NCBI RefSeq assembly: GCF_024763615.1
Contig: NC_077224.1
Span: 51,098,712 to 51,162,711 of the forward strand
Source: Phlebotomus papatasi
Lineage: Eukaryota > Arthropoda > Insecta > Diptera > Psychodidae
Direction of reading: 5' to 3'
Length of the DNA: 64,000 nucleotides
Positions within the stretch are counted from its first letter, which is position 1. Every line of letters starts with the position of its first letter. Both the position numbers and the translations under genes were made by a program. The notes below the pieces were generated by a model. It searched no databases. It was not told the origin of the DNA and saw nothing but the letters and a program-made list of their open reading frames with translations. Shown one piece after another: positions 33,601-44,910 of the stretch.

Positions 33601-35875
33601 CACAAATTTTTCATTCGAATGGCAATATTGCTCAAATATAAATAAATCAAAAATAAATCAATAGTACTTTTTCAATTATCCATGTACTAGTGAAAAATCA
33701 TTGATAGTTTTATCCCGCCACGGAAAAGTGGCTACATCTGCCCCGAGGGCTGTTTCAGTGTTTGTCGTTTTATATAAAAAAAAAGTAGATAATTATTGTT
33801 CAAGTTGAAAATATCTCTTAATTAACTTTATTAAACCAGAAACAAGGTAAAACTATGACATCTTGACTAGCAACTGAGAAAACTTAATACTGGGCCAAAA
33901 ACCGTAACATCAAAATAACAATTTTATACCCATTTTATAAAAATGCTTTTAAATTGTAGGACAACAGGATCAGACTTATAAATATTTATGGGAATATGGG
34001 TATGTGTTCCTGTGCTTTCATTACAAAATACTTTGCTCAATGAACATTTTAAAGGAAAAGAGAAAAATCCACTGTCTGATTTTTCCCCTGGATAATTCTA
34101 CCTCGGTTTCCCTAAACGGTAAATGATGCGAAAGTACTTTTGAAGTATAGCATCTAAGTCACGAGTTCGAGCATTTCGCAAAGCCTGGGACGCTTTGCGA
34201 AATGCTTATCTTATATACAAGGATGGAATTGTTAGTCCCATGCCCTATGGAATCAATCATGAGCTTCACTTCACTGGATGCTATTCGACAACCTTTAACG
34301 CCAGAAAAATTCCTGGTGACCTAAAGGAGATTAGAACCCGGGACACTTGCATCATAGTGCGAGTGCTCTACCACTTGACCCATTGTGTAACCGTATCCTT
34401 GAATAATTAATCCTGCCTGAATATCTAAAAATTTAAAATCAAAATTTCAACTTTTAGGGGAAAGTACTCTCCCTCCGAACGTTCATACCTTTGAATAATG
34501 TGTATTTTCTTTTATTTTTCCTAAGAGATTTTACTTAATTATCACATAATTATTAATTATTGATAATAAGCTAACTAATATTTAATAGAAATGTGTTAGT
34601 CTCCTAGGAAAAGTAAAAGAAAATTCACATTATTCGAAGGCATGAACGTTCGAAGGAAGAGTGCTTTCCCCTATATGTTTAGAAATTTGAATTGTTTTAA
34701 ACTTAAGTAAATCCTTTAATATGTTTAAACTTTTGGAAATAGATTTCTTTTTTAATTTCAAGAACCATGTTAGGGGGAAGTGGGGCACCTTTGAAAGTGG
34801 GGCACCTTTGAAATTGGGATTTTTCACCTATTTTTATATAAAATTGAGCCTTAATGGTATAATTTAGATGCACAAACAGATTGAGAAGCTCAATTACACT
34901 ATGTTATGGGTCAGCTCCACTTAAGCATATGAGAAAAATCGCAATTTCAGAGGTACCTCACTTCCCCCTACCCTTGAAAGGTGTGTAAGAATTTTTTTTT
35001 GGGTTTTGCAAAATAATTTTCTCGAATTTGATAATGTAATTCTTAGGGCTTTACAAAACTTTTAAACATTTTATCGCATTTTTTTTAAGTAAGTAAGAAA
35101 CAATTATTCATTTTTACAATATAATTACGAATTTTACGAGTTTAGCAAAAGTTCTTAAAGAATTATCTTAACTGTGTTGATTTCCTTTGTGTTACAATTT
35201 TCTCAAACTTATCGGATTCTTAAGAGTTTCATAAATATATAGGAGGAAGTGGGGCAGCTTTGAAATTGGGATTTTTCACTAAAGGTGCCCCACTGTGCCC
35301 TAATTGCCCTAATTGCCACGAATGTATTTCTGAATTTTTCTTTCATTATGAAATAATTTCTTTAAGAATATTTGTTTAACTGGTAAGTATTTTGTTTATA
35401 TTCGGATCTTGGTCACAATAAGCCGATAGGCTTCAGACCTATATCAAGGGTAAAGGCGGGATTTAAAGAAACTTTTTCTTGTGGACTTTTCTGACAATTT
35501 ATTGAGTTTTTCGAGTTTTGCGAAACATTTCTCGTAGAGTTGACATGAATTTCTCCTTATAATCCTCCGCTTAAGATTAACAACTATTTTTGGATTTTCT
35601 TCTTCTTAAGTTTTAATTATAATCTGTTAAGTACTTTGTGAAGTCTGGTTATTTGTATTTTTTTAAACGACCCCATGAGACCTGCTGGAGGAAAATGGTT
35701 GGTAAGATTGCAGCTTACCTTGAAGGAAATCCAGATGTGTTTTTACGATGGCCGAGGGATTGGTGGAGTTGAATCTGGCACTCCATAGAGAATCTCCGTC
35801 GACACTGTGACCAACATGAACGGTCAATTGAGTGGCGAAACCACCATCGAGAATCATAAGATGTTTAAGCACCAT
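30636..35875 (-). CDS. Homocysteine S-methyltransferase paralog B (3 exons)
   Basis: Predicted cytosolic zinc enzyme that moves a methyl group from an S-methyl donor (S-methylmethionine-type in this family) to homocysteine, giving methionine. The coding exons on the minus strand are 35719-35875, 31494-31947 region start to 30947 (that is 30947-31494), and 30636-30884. Splice sites are AAG|GTAAGC, TTTCAG|CT, AAG|GTATTT and TTTGCAG|ATT. The phases are 1 and 0, and the joined frame is 317 residues, the usual family length. Key features: an N-terminal LDGGFATQL, TNTYQAS, SIGPYGA and GVDGFAIETIP core, and zinc ligands C231 (TNC) and C299-C300 (GGCC). The start ATG 35875 (MVLKHL) is chosen; MILDGG at 35857 is an alternative. 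Intron 1 is 4.2 kb and full of miniature elements. It is paralogous to the gene just upstream, resembling the tandem Drosophila CG10621/CG10623 pair as I recall them. Confidence 0.88.
32356..32573. mobile_element. TA-flanked palindromic miniature element, copy B
   Basis: TA precedes GGGGAAAGTGCTCTCCCTTC and the inverse end GAGAGTACTTTCCCC is followed by TA. The interior matches copies A and C (CGAACGTTCATGCCTTCGAA). It lies in the first intron of methyltransferase B. Confidence 0.7.
33020..33165 (-). repeat. ACCGGTTCA-type interspersed repeat, inverted
   Basis: GAACCGGTTCATAGTCGATAA with TTTTATCCGAAAATCAATT, then TTATGAATCGGTTCAAATCGG: the family of 18515-19010 on the opposite strand. A TAGGGGAGACCGGGG repeat end follows at 33172. 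Confidence 0.45.
33965..34115 (-). repeat. Uninterrupted relative of the 1320-1915 repeat
   Basis: The reverse complement matches both flanks of the palindromic insertion at 1418-1840 without a gap, including a single GAGCAAAGTATTTTGTAATG block. It is in intron 1 of methyltransferase B. Confidence 0.65.
34285..34395 (-). repeat. tRNA-derived SINE-like fragment
   Basis: On the minus strand an A-box-like GGGTCAAGTGGTAGAGC is followed about 30 nt later by a B-box-like GGGTTCTAATCTCC. The anticodon arm is not foldable, so this is not a tRNA gene. A diverged relative is at about 39560-39642. Confidence 0.45.
34458..34671. mobile_element. TA-flanked palindromic miniature element, copy C
   Basis: TA precedes GGGGAAAGTACTCTCCCTCC and the inverse end GAGTGCTTTCCCC is followed by TA. 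Interior motifs are shared with copies A and B. It is in intron 1 of methyltransferase B. Confidence 0.7.
34773..34968. mobile_element. TA-flanked element with GGGGGAAGTGGGGCACCT ends
   Basis: The left end is duplicated in tandem (GTGGGGCACCTTTGAAA twice). The right end is the inverse AGGTACCTCACTTCCCCC. TA lies on both sides. Partial relatives occur at about 35242-35300 and 40890-41036. Confidence 0.55.
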
Positions 35876-36217
35876 ATTTTTTTCTGAACCGTGTACCAAT
35901 CACAGAAAAAAAACCTCTAGAGATAGAACTGCTCCAACTTCAGTCTTATCGCTCGAAACAAAATACTATTAATAAATTTTATTAATAAACAAAATGAAAG
36001 TACATAGGCTTCAAAATGCGGTTGTGGACGTGTGGTTACCTTGAACTGTATGTTGCGTTTAAATGAGACAAGCTCAACAGCCCACAGATTTATTACAAAA
36101 CGTGTTATAGGAGTGTAAATTTTCACAAAGGAAAAACTATATTGTCACACGAAAAAAAACTTCGTAGATAGTGAAACAAGAGATGTGCAAAAACTACAAA
36201 AGAAAAATGTTGCAATA

Positions 36218-36223
36218 TTTATT
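36218..36223 (-). terminator. Candidate polyadenylation signal for methyltransferase A
   Basis: AATAAA on the minus strand about 180 bp past the stop codon at 36402. Confidence 0.5.
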
Positions 36224-36401
36224 GAGAAATAATCAAACAACTAAATTTAAATCTTGTCTACAGAAAAGCTGTATAAATTGCAGAGTGGAGCACGGGCGTG
36301 ATCAGCTGGCCAGTGTCTCAGCTGCGACTGATACGATGTTATTCAATTGGATGCCTCTCACTGATGTCTCCCACTTGCTCGCGCTCCCAGACCAAGATTC
36401 C

Positions 36402-39400
36402 CTAATCAGTTGATGCCAATTGTCGCGAGAGAGTGTCAAGGGTCTCGCGTATTCGTCTGATATCGCTTGCATAGTTCCTACAGCAACCACCTACGTATCT
36501 GACACCTAACTTTATCCATTCCTCCAAGCGACTCTCCAATGGTTCTTGGGCTTGCCCAGGAATCCATTTTCTACCAAAAAATAAAGCACCCGGAAACACA
36601 TTACCAAGGGATCGTTAGGTCACAAAGGAAGTCAAAATAAAACGAAATGTGAATTAGGGTCAATTTGGTGATTTCATTTGTGCAAAAAAGCAAATTTAAT
36701 ATTGAAGTAATTGAATGAGATTATTTTATAAAGTTCAATTTGACTGGAAACAAAACTGAACTTATGTATATTTTTTCAAAATTCAATAAAGTATAAAATC
36801 ATATTTTCAATTATGGAATTTCAGTCTATTCCACGGTTTAATTCTCTTTTTTTGTTTACGTTTTTAAAAGAATCGGAGAACTTAGAGTTTCGTCTTTTCT
36901 TTTCCAAAGACGATTTGTCTATTAGCGAATTTTTCTAAAACCGAAAACGAAAAAATGTACTCGCGCGGTATCCCAGCCAAGTTAACACATTAAGTACTTA
37001 TTAAGTAATTATCAAATGTATACTTCGGACAATGTATGTGATGCTTGTACACTGCTGGCAATAATCATAGCTCCACTTTTTCATACTGGAACAACTTTGA
37101 AAAATTTTTTTTTTGGAAAAAAATAAAAAATCATTTGAAGGTATTTTCAAACCGATATGAAAAATTGACATATGAATTTTATACCGTTAGAACTGTGAGT
37201 ACAGTAGACTCTCACTCAATCGGCTCTTTTTCAATCGGGCGACAAATTTTGTTGACAATTTTTACGTTTAATTCTGAAGCTAATTTGCTGAAATTCGCTG
37301 TAGTTCTTCCTATTTTACCGTGATTCTTTATAATTGAGCGCTTTTTGTGGAATTTACAAAGGCTTTGACGCTCAATTCTATCGCTAAACCGGATGACATT
37401 TTGCCCCATATTCCCGATTGAGAGAGAGTCTACTGTACTGTGATAGAATCTTTATCAAAATGGCGATTTTCGGGTGGCAATAATTATAGCTCCACTCAAT
37501 AAATTTGGTTCCAGGGTATTTATTTTCAATTAGTGAAGGTAAATATCTTTTAGTAATTTAATTAATAAGTTCAGTTCCCCGACCTATATTTTTTCTGGCA
37601 TAAAGATTCTATCAAGATTTTTAATAATTTGGACTATCAGGGCAAAGATTCTTTGCTTGAGACCTCGAAACATCAAACGAAATTCGTCTAAGTTTTGGAA
37701 AAACTTCCCGTTTTGCTGTTGCTAGACTATAATGTCTCATACTGTCGTATCCAGTGTAACACGTCGGTCAATAAGTCCATAGACTGACGCATAAATGGAA
37801 CCACTATAAAAGAAACTTGAATATATCACGAATCATCCATTTTTAAAATGATAATGTGTCAAAGTTTGACAAGAATCGGGCCACTGGTTCTCAAGTTACA
37901 GCTGTTAGAATCATTCAATAGAATTTAGAGAGAATTTATATCTATAAATAATATAATTGTAATACCTAAATTTCTTTATAGAGAATTTGTCGAAGAATGT
38001 AGACGTACTTTTTCAATTATAAAGTTACATAATATTGAATTAAACCTTTTGTTGAATTAAAAGAAGAGTTTTCCCCTCTCAATATCTCCCATTTTGATAA
38101 TCCTACATATAAGAGATTGTAGGTATGGTTTATTATTAGGTATCATTAGTTTTCTTATTATGATATAATTCAGCCCCAAAACTATGAACTTCAGTCCAAT
38201 GAAGCTAACTGATTAAAATTCAAAGGCTGCGACTTTTTGGTCAGTAAAAAATAAAATTTGGTCAATAAAAAATTAAATTTGGTCAGAAAAAAATCAAATG
38301 TGGTCAGTTAAAAATAAAATATAATCAGTAAAATATTAAATATGGTCAGTAGAAAACTTTAAAAAAATCGGTAAAAAATTAAATTTGGTCAGTAAAAAGT
38401 CAAATTAGGTCAGTAAAAATCAAATACGGTCAGTAAAAAAATAAAATACGGTCAGTAAAAAATAAAATACGGTCAGTAAAAAATAAAATATGGTCAGTAA
38501 AAAATAAAGAATATGGTCAGTAAAAAATAAAGAATCTGGTCGGTAAAAAATCAAATTTGGTCAGTGTAAAATAAAATTTGGTCAGTAAAAAATCAAATTC
38601 GGTCGGAGAAAAGGTCGGTAAAAAGTTAAATTTGGTCAGTAAAAAAAAATAAAATTTGGTCAGTTTAAAATAAAATTTGGTCTGTAAAAAATTAAATTTG
38701 GACGGAGAAAAGTCAAATTTGGTCGGTAAAAAATCAAATTTGGTAGGTAAAAAATCAAAATTTATCAGTAAAAAATGAAATTTGAACGGTAAAATATAAA
38801 AAATGGTCAGTAAAAAAATCAAATTTTCTGTGCTTCGGGAAGTTATCTGTATCGCCTGTTGAGGCAAAGGGAAATTTTCTATGCATTGGAAAGTTATCAG
38901 TAGCACCTGTTTAATTTTTGTACAAAATTTAGGAAAGACGAAATATGAAATAGGAAATACGAAGTTATTAAATAAAATACGAAGTTTCCGCAATACGAAA
39001 TGTGCAATACTTCTTATCCGGATATGCAAAGTTTTAACTTTTATTGATTTCCTTTTAGATTTTTATTGACTAACTTATTATTCACTGATCATATTTAATT
39101 TTCCACTGATTAAATTTCATATTTTACTAATTTAAAAAAAAAATACAGACCAAATTTGACTTTTTACCGACCAAATTTGACTTTTCTCCCTTTTCTCCGA
39201 CCGAATTTGATTCTTTACTGACCAATTTTTTATTTTATACTGACCAAATTTTATTTATTACTGACCAAATTTTATTTTTTACTGACCAAATTTTATTTTT
39301 TACTGACCAACTTTAATTTTTTACTGATCAAATTTGCCTTTTCACCGACAAAATTTTATTTTTTACTGACCAAATTTGATTTTTTACTGACCAAATTTGA

Positions 39401-40625
39401 CTTTTTACCGACCAAATTTAATTTTTTACTGATTTTTTTAAAAGTTTTTTACTGACCATATTTTATTTTTTACTGACCGAATTTGATTTTTTACTGACCA
39501 ATATTTTATGTTTTACTCACAAATTTGAATTTTTTAAAGATTGTGCCAAATTCAAACAACTCTAACCACCGAAAGTTGGTGGTAAAACCTAAAAGCACCC
39601 AGGATATTTGCATCATAGAGCGAGCTCTACCACTCGACCCAGAAAAAGTTTAAAAGAAAATTTAAATTTGTTCCCAACATTAAAAAAAATGATAAAATGT
39701 GTAACTAAAATAAGTCGGTTATTGCATACGAAAAACAATATAAATTTTCATGTTAGGGAAAAAACGTGAGATAGTGTTATCAAAATGAGGAATATCATTG
39801 ACCTTACTTTTTTACCACGTCATAAGTCTCTCCGGAGTTTGGATAAGTAATCAGTGGAATTTGGCTGTCAGCTGGAGCTCTAGGGTCATTGAGACCAGTG
39901 AAAAGTGACGCAACATTGTCTGGATGGAGACAATTAACTCCGACAGCCAGAAATTTCTCCTGCATTTTCTTGTCTCCTTGTACAATCTGCCAAATTTTCC
40001 GCATGGCTTCTCGATAATTTTCTCCTGCCGCTGTCTCAGAACCACTGCGACATTGGAAGGAAAGCCAGAATTTCACATCAGGGAAGTCCTCCTTCATGAG
40101 CTGCAGGAGGATTTCCCCTTCAAGGGCACTTGGGAGAGTTTCAATGGCCAAACCATCAACTCCAGCTTCTAGGATAACAGTGATACGAGACTTGTGCCAT
40201 TCCCGAATAACTGAGGGATTTGTACTTTTAATGTAACTTCCACTGTATTCTGATCCATCGGCCAGACAAGCACCATATGGACCGATTGAGCCAAAAATCC
40301 TAGGCTTCTCGTCTTTCTCAGTCTTCCTCAAGAAATCATCTCGAGCTTCCTGAGCATACCCAACTGTACTCCGAAGAAGAGCTATGGCGTCCTCCTCGGA
40401 TATTCCTAAGTGTTTCTTGTAATTATCAATTGAAGCTTGATAGGTATTCGTGCGGATAATTTCAGCTCCAGCTTCCAGAAAGTCCACGTGAACAGCCTTC
40501 ACAGCTGCTGGATTTGTGGCATTGAATCTGGCACTCCAGAGCGGATCCCCATCAACTTTATCGCCCACATGTTGAGTAAGTTGAGTAGCAAAACCACCAT
40601 CAATAACAGTTGCCATCTTTCTCAT
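36402..40625 (-). CDS. Homocysteine S-methyltransferase paralog A (2 exons)
   Basis: Predicted zinc-dependent methyl transfer from an S-methyl donor to homocysteine, forming methionine in the cytosol. The coding exons on the minus strand are 39808-40625 and 36402-36570. The donor is AA|GTAAGG and the acceptor TTGGTAG|AAAATGG. The intron is phase 2 and about 3.2 kb, and the joined frame is 328 residues. Visible family features: IDGGFATQL near the N-terminus, TNTYQAS, GSIGPYGA, GVDGLAIETLP, FWLSFQC, and zinc ligands C232 (VNC) and C302-C303 (GGCC). PNSGETYD lies just before the intron. The start ATG 40625 (MRKMATV) is chosen; ATG 40616 is possible, and the frame upstream has only a GTG. The intron holds a TA-flanked element and the inverted minisatellite. 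Paralog B follows about 530 bp downstream on the same strand. Confidence 0.9.
37202..37435. mobile_element. TA-flanked element with CAGTAGACTCTC ends, 234 bp
   Basis: The ends are CAGTAGACTCTCACTCAATCGG and the inverse CCGATTGAGAGAGAGTCTACTG, with TA at 37200-37201 and 37436-37437. The ends resemble those of the pogo-like relic at 44581-44908. It is nested inside a longer repeat whose two halves carry CTGGCAATAATCATAGCTCC-like sequence (37052 and 37475). Located in the intron of methyltransferase A. Confidence 0.7.
38235..38830 (+). repeat. Minisatellite arm 1 (GGTCAGTAAAAAAT units)
   Basis: About 28 units of roughly 21 bp, consensus TTTGGTCAGTAAAAAATAAAA with variants. It lies in the intron of methyltransferase A. 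A 170-codon minus frame here is only the repeat read in phase. Confidence 0.9.
39080..39535 (-). repeat. Minisatellite arm 2 (inverted units)
   Basis: About 20 units reading TTTTTTACTGACCAAATTTT, the inverse of arm 1, separated from it by about 250 bp of unique sequence. The two arms could pair over several hundred bases in a transcript. Confidence 0.9.
39560..39642 (-). repeat. tRNA-derived SINE-like fragment
   Basis: Minus-strand CTGGGTCGAGTGGTAGAGC and CTATGATGCAAATATCCTGG match the fragment at 34285-34395. The B box has decayed. Confidence 0.4.
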
Positions 40626-41599
40626 AACGCCCACACCGTCGTGTCTTTGTTACCAGGACAGCAAGATATTAGAGAGATTCAAATAAATGGTGATTGAAAA
40701 GCTTTCCAAATCTTTTGTGTCAATTATCAATGAACTTTTGAGGTGAAAGAAGTGATTACGCGTTGAATTAAATGAAGCAGCAATACAAGAAATTTGCAGC
40801 TATTCCTGATGTAAATATTTTTAGGATCACTAATTGCTACAGGTTGGTTTTAGAGAGCCTGGAATAGGAAAAACAGGTTCAAAAAATTGTGGCATCTTTG
40901 AAATTGGATTTTTTTCTCTTATTTTTAAATGGAATTGAGTTTTGTCATATATGATGTAATTTAGCTTCGCAATTGACTTCTTGAAGTAAATTATACCAAA
41001 GCTGCCCCCATTTAAAGATACCCCACCTTCCCCTACTGAAGATAATTACTATAAGTACATAGTAATCAAAGCTATTACTCCGTCTGTTGCAGGAAATGTC
41101 GTAAGTTTGGAGAAAAATCAGAGATTATGGAATGATTTTAGACGTTTGAGAGAGTGTTTTTGTTATAAGTAAATATCTGTATAAACTATTCTCCATATTA
41201 AGCGGTAATATTGAGATTAATCCATTATGATAGATAAAGAATTATTTTCCTAAAATATCACGTTTTTCGAAGAGCTCCGGAAGATATTATTTTTCAAATT
41301 AGGATTTTTTTAATCTTTGAGGGATAATAATGGGTTTCAATTCATATCAGAGTACTTTTGAATAGTTAAATCGCCAGAATATTCATCATATGTCCTTATA
41401 TCCTAAAAAGCATGCGAATAATTCAACACAAAAGTTAGACAGTTTTGTCTTCACCAAGACTTTACAAGGGTTTTTGTTACCCCTACTTTTAAACTCAATG
41501 ACTTATCCTTAAAGGATTTAAGGACTATTACATTATTTCTAGATACTTTTACTACTAAGGAATATCCTGCCATTTCAATTAGAGACTAATAGTTTAATT
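40626..41599. other. Upstream region of methyltransferase A; no gene seen
   Basis: Contains a decayed relative of the GTGGGGCACCT element (about 40890-41036, ending CCCACCTTCCCCTA). The promoter of paralog A should lie in the first few hundred bases, but I see no clear TATA or initiator. Confidence 0.35.
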
Positions 41600-41729
41600 C
41601 AGAGGTGTGCAAGAAACCGTTGAAACCGAATTAACGTCAAAATAAGTTTGTTATAGTAGCGTTTTGACCATTGACGTACATGTTTCATTTGACGTTAATT
41701 CGGTTTCAACGGTTTCTTGCACACCTCTG
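41600..41729. mobile_element. hAT-type miniature element, copy 2 (130 bp)
   Basis: The ends are CAGAGGTGTGCAAGAAACCG and its inverse, with a perfect 8-bp target duplication GTTTAATT (41592-41599 and 41730-41737). The arms are almost perfectly inverted (GAAACCGAATTAACGTCAAA). The asymmetric centre (GTAGCGTTTTGACCATTGACG) is in the opposite orientation to copy 1. Confidence 0.9.
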
Positions 41730-41978
41730 GTTTAATTAATATACGGTGGAACATCGCAGGACGACACGGTTGAAATTTAAATCGCACTTGCGATGTTCTA
41801 TGTTCGAATTTCGCCGCATCAATTCATCATGAATTCATGTATCGCGCAATTTTTGACAAGTCACTCTTCTTTTTCCGTGATTGAGAGAGGAAAGGAAAAG
41901 TTTTTCTTCCGTGAAATTTATTTAGACTCTGAATTGGATTTGTTAAATAAAGTAGTGAAGTGAAAAATCGCCTTTCGA

Positions 41979-42298
41979 TCCAGATAGTACTCAATATTTA
42001 ACTATTCCGATTCTATACGGTATTTGAGGCAGTACTCTAACCTTCCGGACAGTTCGAATAACTCATCTTTATATCATTTTATTCAGGTAACACATTACCA
42101 TTTTAATGGTCCTTCGAGCCGGATAGTACTCAATATTTAACTATTCCAGGTATTTGAGGCAGTACTCTAACCTTCCTTACAGGTCGAATAACCCATCTTT
42201 GTATCATTTTATTCAGGTATTTGAGGCAGTCCTCTGAAGCCTTCCGGATAGGTCTAATCACATTTCTTTGTATTTTTTAATCCAGGTAACACATTACA
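41979..42298 (+). repeat. Small tandem repeat block
   Basis: TATTTGAGGCAGTACTCTAA recurs at about 42018, 42148 and 42217 (variant). GATAGTACTCAATATTTAAC recurs at 41984 and 42123. AACACATTACMAT occurs at both ends. It reads as about three imperfect units of 70-130 bp. Confidence 0.6.
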
Positions 42299-42846
42299 AT
42301 ACGGGTTTTAGGAAGAGGGAAATATTAGGGTCAGAAGTAGTGTACGGCTGAAAATGAAGTGCTGGGAAGTCTTTGGAAGTGGAAGTGCCCGAACATAAAG
42401 TCTTTTCTGCCTAGTTCCGTACTTTTAGTTACTTTTAGCTACTTTTAGTTGAGATTTTTATATTCGAACGGCAGTGTAATTTGAAAAGATCTTTTTTAAC
42501 ATTTTACGAATGACAATGAAATGGAGCAAATATGCTCAAATTTATTACAGCTTAATTTTGTGTTGTAATTTTTTTCAAGGAAATATTCAACTGATTAATA
42601 GTTTTCTTTAATTTTTACAGAAATTTCAAATTCACGTAGTTGCTCGCAAATAATGACATAGCTATTGCAGTTGATTTTGATTCAATTTCATATAATTTCT
42701 TTTATAATTTATCGTAAATAATTAATTTTATTTATTTCGATATACCGGGCTTTTATTGCCATTTTGTACATTGTTCAGTTTACAAGTTTATTATTCAGTT
42801 TACAATGTTTCGTGAAAAATGCCCATTCAGGCGCTTCAATAATTTG

Positions 42847-42941
42847 CACCGGGCGGGACTCGAACTCACAACTGTGACAGTCGAGCCGGGGGTCACACCG
42901 ACCAAGAGCCGAACGCTCTTACCAATTGCACCACGGACCCC
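42847..42941 (-). repeat. tRNA-like SINE head
   Basis: The minus strand reads GGGGGTCCGTGGTGCAATTGG (A box TGGTGCAATTGG) and, about 60 nt on, GAGTTCGAGTCCCGCC (B box). The spacing is too long for an ordinary tRNA and the variable part is large. It is therefore more likely a tRNA-derived SINE than a functional tRNA. Confidence 0.5.
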
Positions 42942-42989
42942 CTTTATCGTAAATATGTATGTATTGTATGATTGCATAAACTCGTGAGA

Positions 42990-44578
42990 CTCTTTCGCAA
43001 ATGTAGTTAAGGGCTGTCCCATAGGACACCTCCACCATTTTTTTGTTTACGTTTTTGCATATGCAGGAGAGGTTATATTGTATTACGTCTCTTCAAAAGC
43101 ATTCTTCAAACAGGTCGATTTGTGCTTTTGAGAACTTTTACAAAATAAGAAACGAAAAGGAACATTTGTAATATTTAATGTTTGCGTAATTTTGTAGAAA
43201 TCTAACTGATAGAATTCCGTAAAAAACACATTTTGGATTTTTATTTAGATCATGTCCTTGCTCTAAAGATGATAAAAGTAGCTTTGAAAATTTCAAAATA
43301 GGGATTTATTTTTCGAAATATCAATTCCATTATAAACGGTCTCTAATATTGACGGCAATATTGGGAGTATTGAAGAGATTTTTAAAATGTTAAAAAATAA
43401 GTACGGCTTCAATAGAGTCAACTCCTTAAAATTTTAAACACTGTTATAAAAACTCTACAATCTAAGGTTTAACGTCGAACTTTTAAACTAATTTTGTTAA
43501 GTAAGAACTTGAAAAAAATTTTAACAAGTGAAATAGTATCTACAACAATTAATGACTTAGAATATTGCAGATATACAAGAATCAAACGTGTTGACTCTGT
43601 CGGAGTCGTACTGTAATTCTAAGGGAATCTTCCAGAGGATTTCTTTTGAAAGTGTGGTGAATTTCACAAAACTTCACCACATTTATATCCAGGGAATTTC
43701 CATTGAATTTGGCGCTTTTCCAGTATATTTCCAATGAATTTAGCGCGATTCTAATATATTTCTAGTAAATTTGGAGCGTGTCCAGTGAATTTCCGAGAAA
43801 TTCCCATGACATTTTCCAAAAAGTTTCTAATGTGAAATAATTTATTAAATTGATTTTTTGGTTATAACTGCTTATTATTCATTGATTGTGCTTGCTCCTG
43901 CGCAAAATAAAATGGATAAGTTATTAAAATTTCATATTATCCACTTTAAGCAAACGCCAAAAGTGCTGAAAATTAGAGGTTCTAGTTCAATTTTTCTAAC
44001 TGTTTGTAAAATTTTATTAAATAATAGAGGTAACTCAGAAATTAAAATAAATGAAGATAAAATTAGATTTTCAATGTATTTTAATCCAATCCGAATTTTC
44101 AAACATATTGATAAATAATTGTAATGATAAATACAACCCAATCTAAGTTTGATAATCTAACTAAAATAGGGAAAAGGTATCACGAGACAAATTATTCATA
44201 ATTAGTTAAAAATGTAATCTCCAAAAACACTATCTAATACTTTTGTGCGTGCCATTTGAAAGAATAGTGATTCAATTAATAATTTATTTTCTACTATTTA
44301 TTGAAATTGATTAAAAAATTGCTGTCATTGCAAACATGACATCTGTTCTTATAGATTAAAAATATAAACTAACGCAATACATCTTTCAGAAGCTAATTAA
44401 GCAAAAAGAGAAAAGGATAATTTTAAGAAAAATATTTTATTTCAAAACAATAATACAAGGGACAATCTAGAAATCCAGAATGCACCTTCAGTTATTGATA
44501 CCCTTCCCTTATTAGACTTTTCTATTTTTAATTTATTATAACTTCTTCATAATTTTTATTTACATAAGTCTGCGGTCA
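42990..44578. other. No gene seen; AT-rich intergenic
   Basis: Around 43620-43810 there are repeated short TCCAGTGAATTTCC / TCCAATGAATTT motifs without a clear unit. The open frames are short and unconvincing. Confidence 0.4.
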
Positions 44579-44580
44579 TA

Positions 44581-44908
44581 CAGTAGAGTCTCGCTATAGG
44601 TCATCGCTCTATAGTCCACAATTTATCGACCGTTGATTTCAAAACACTGATTTTATGTTAGGTTATGTTTTTTGTACGCAACAAGCATAATTATTTTAAT
44701 ATTTTTGGCAAACTTTATTGAGTAGTTGTGATAATTGTGATCCATAATGAAGAGAGCGAGGACAAGTATCACAATCGCAAAGAAAGTGGAAGCCGTCGAG
44801 CAATTTCAATACTAAAAGTCGTTGATCATTTTAAAAAATTACATGGACTATACTGCGACCTAAGTGTCAAATTTGAAACCAAATATGGACTATAACGAAA
44901 CTCTACTG
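44581..44908 (+). mobile_element. Non-autonomous pogo-like element, 328 bp
   Basis: The ends are CAGTAGAGTCTCGCTATAGG and, inverted, CAGTAGAGTTTCGTTATAG. TA duplications lie at 44579-44580 and 44909-44910. It retains an ATG at 44747 followed by MKRARTSITIAKKVEAVEQ and a stop. This resembles the start of the CENP-B/pogo-type DNA-binding domain (usual form MKRKR..LT...K..I). That makes it an internally deleted Tc1/mariner-superfamily element of the pogo group. Confidence 0.7.
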
Positions 44909-44910
44909 TA

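Noticed and set aside
38517..39029. 170-codon frame rich in F, K, L and T on the minus strand
   Set aside because: It is the 21-bp minisatellite unit read in phase, with no independent protein character.
42847..42941. Functional tRNA gene on the minus strand
   Set aside because: The A and B boxes are present, but the distance between them is too long and no cloverleaf could be drawn.
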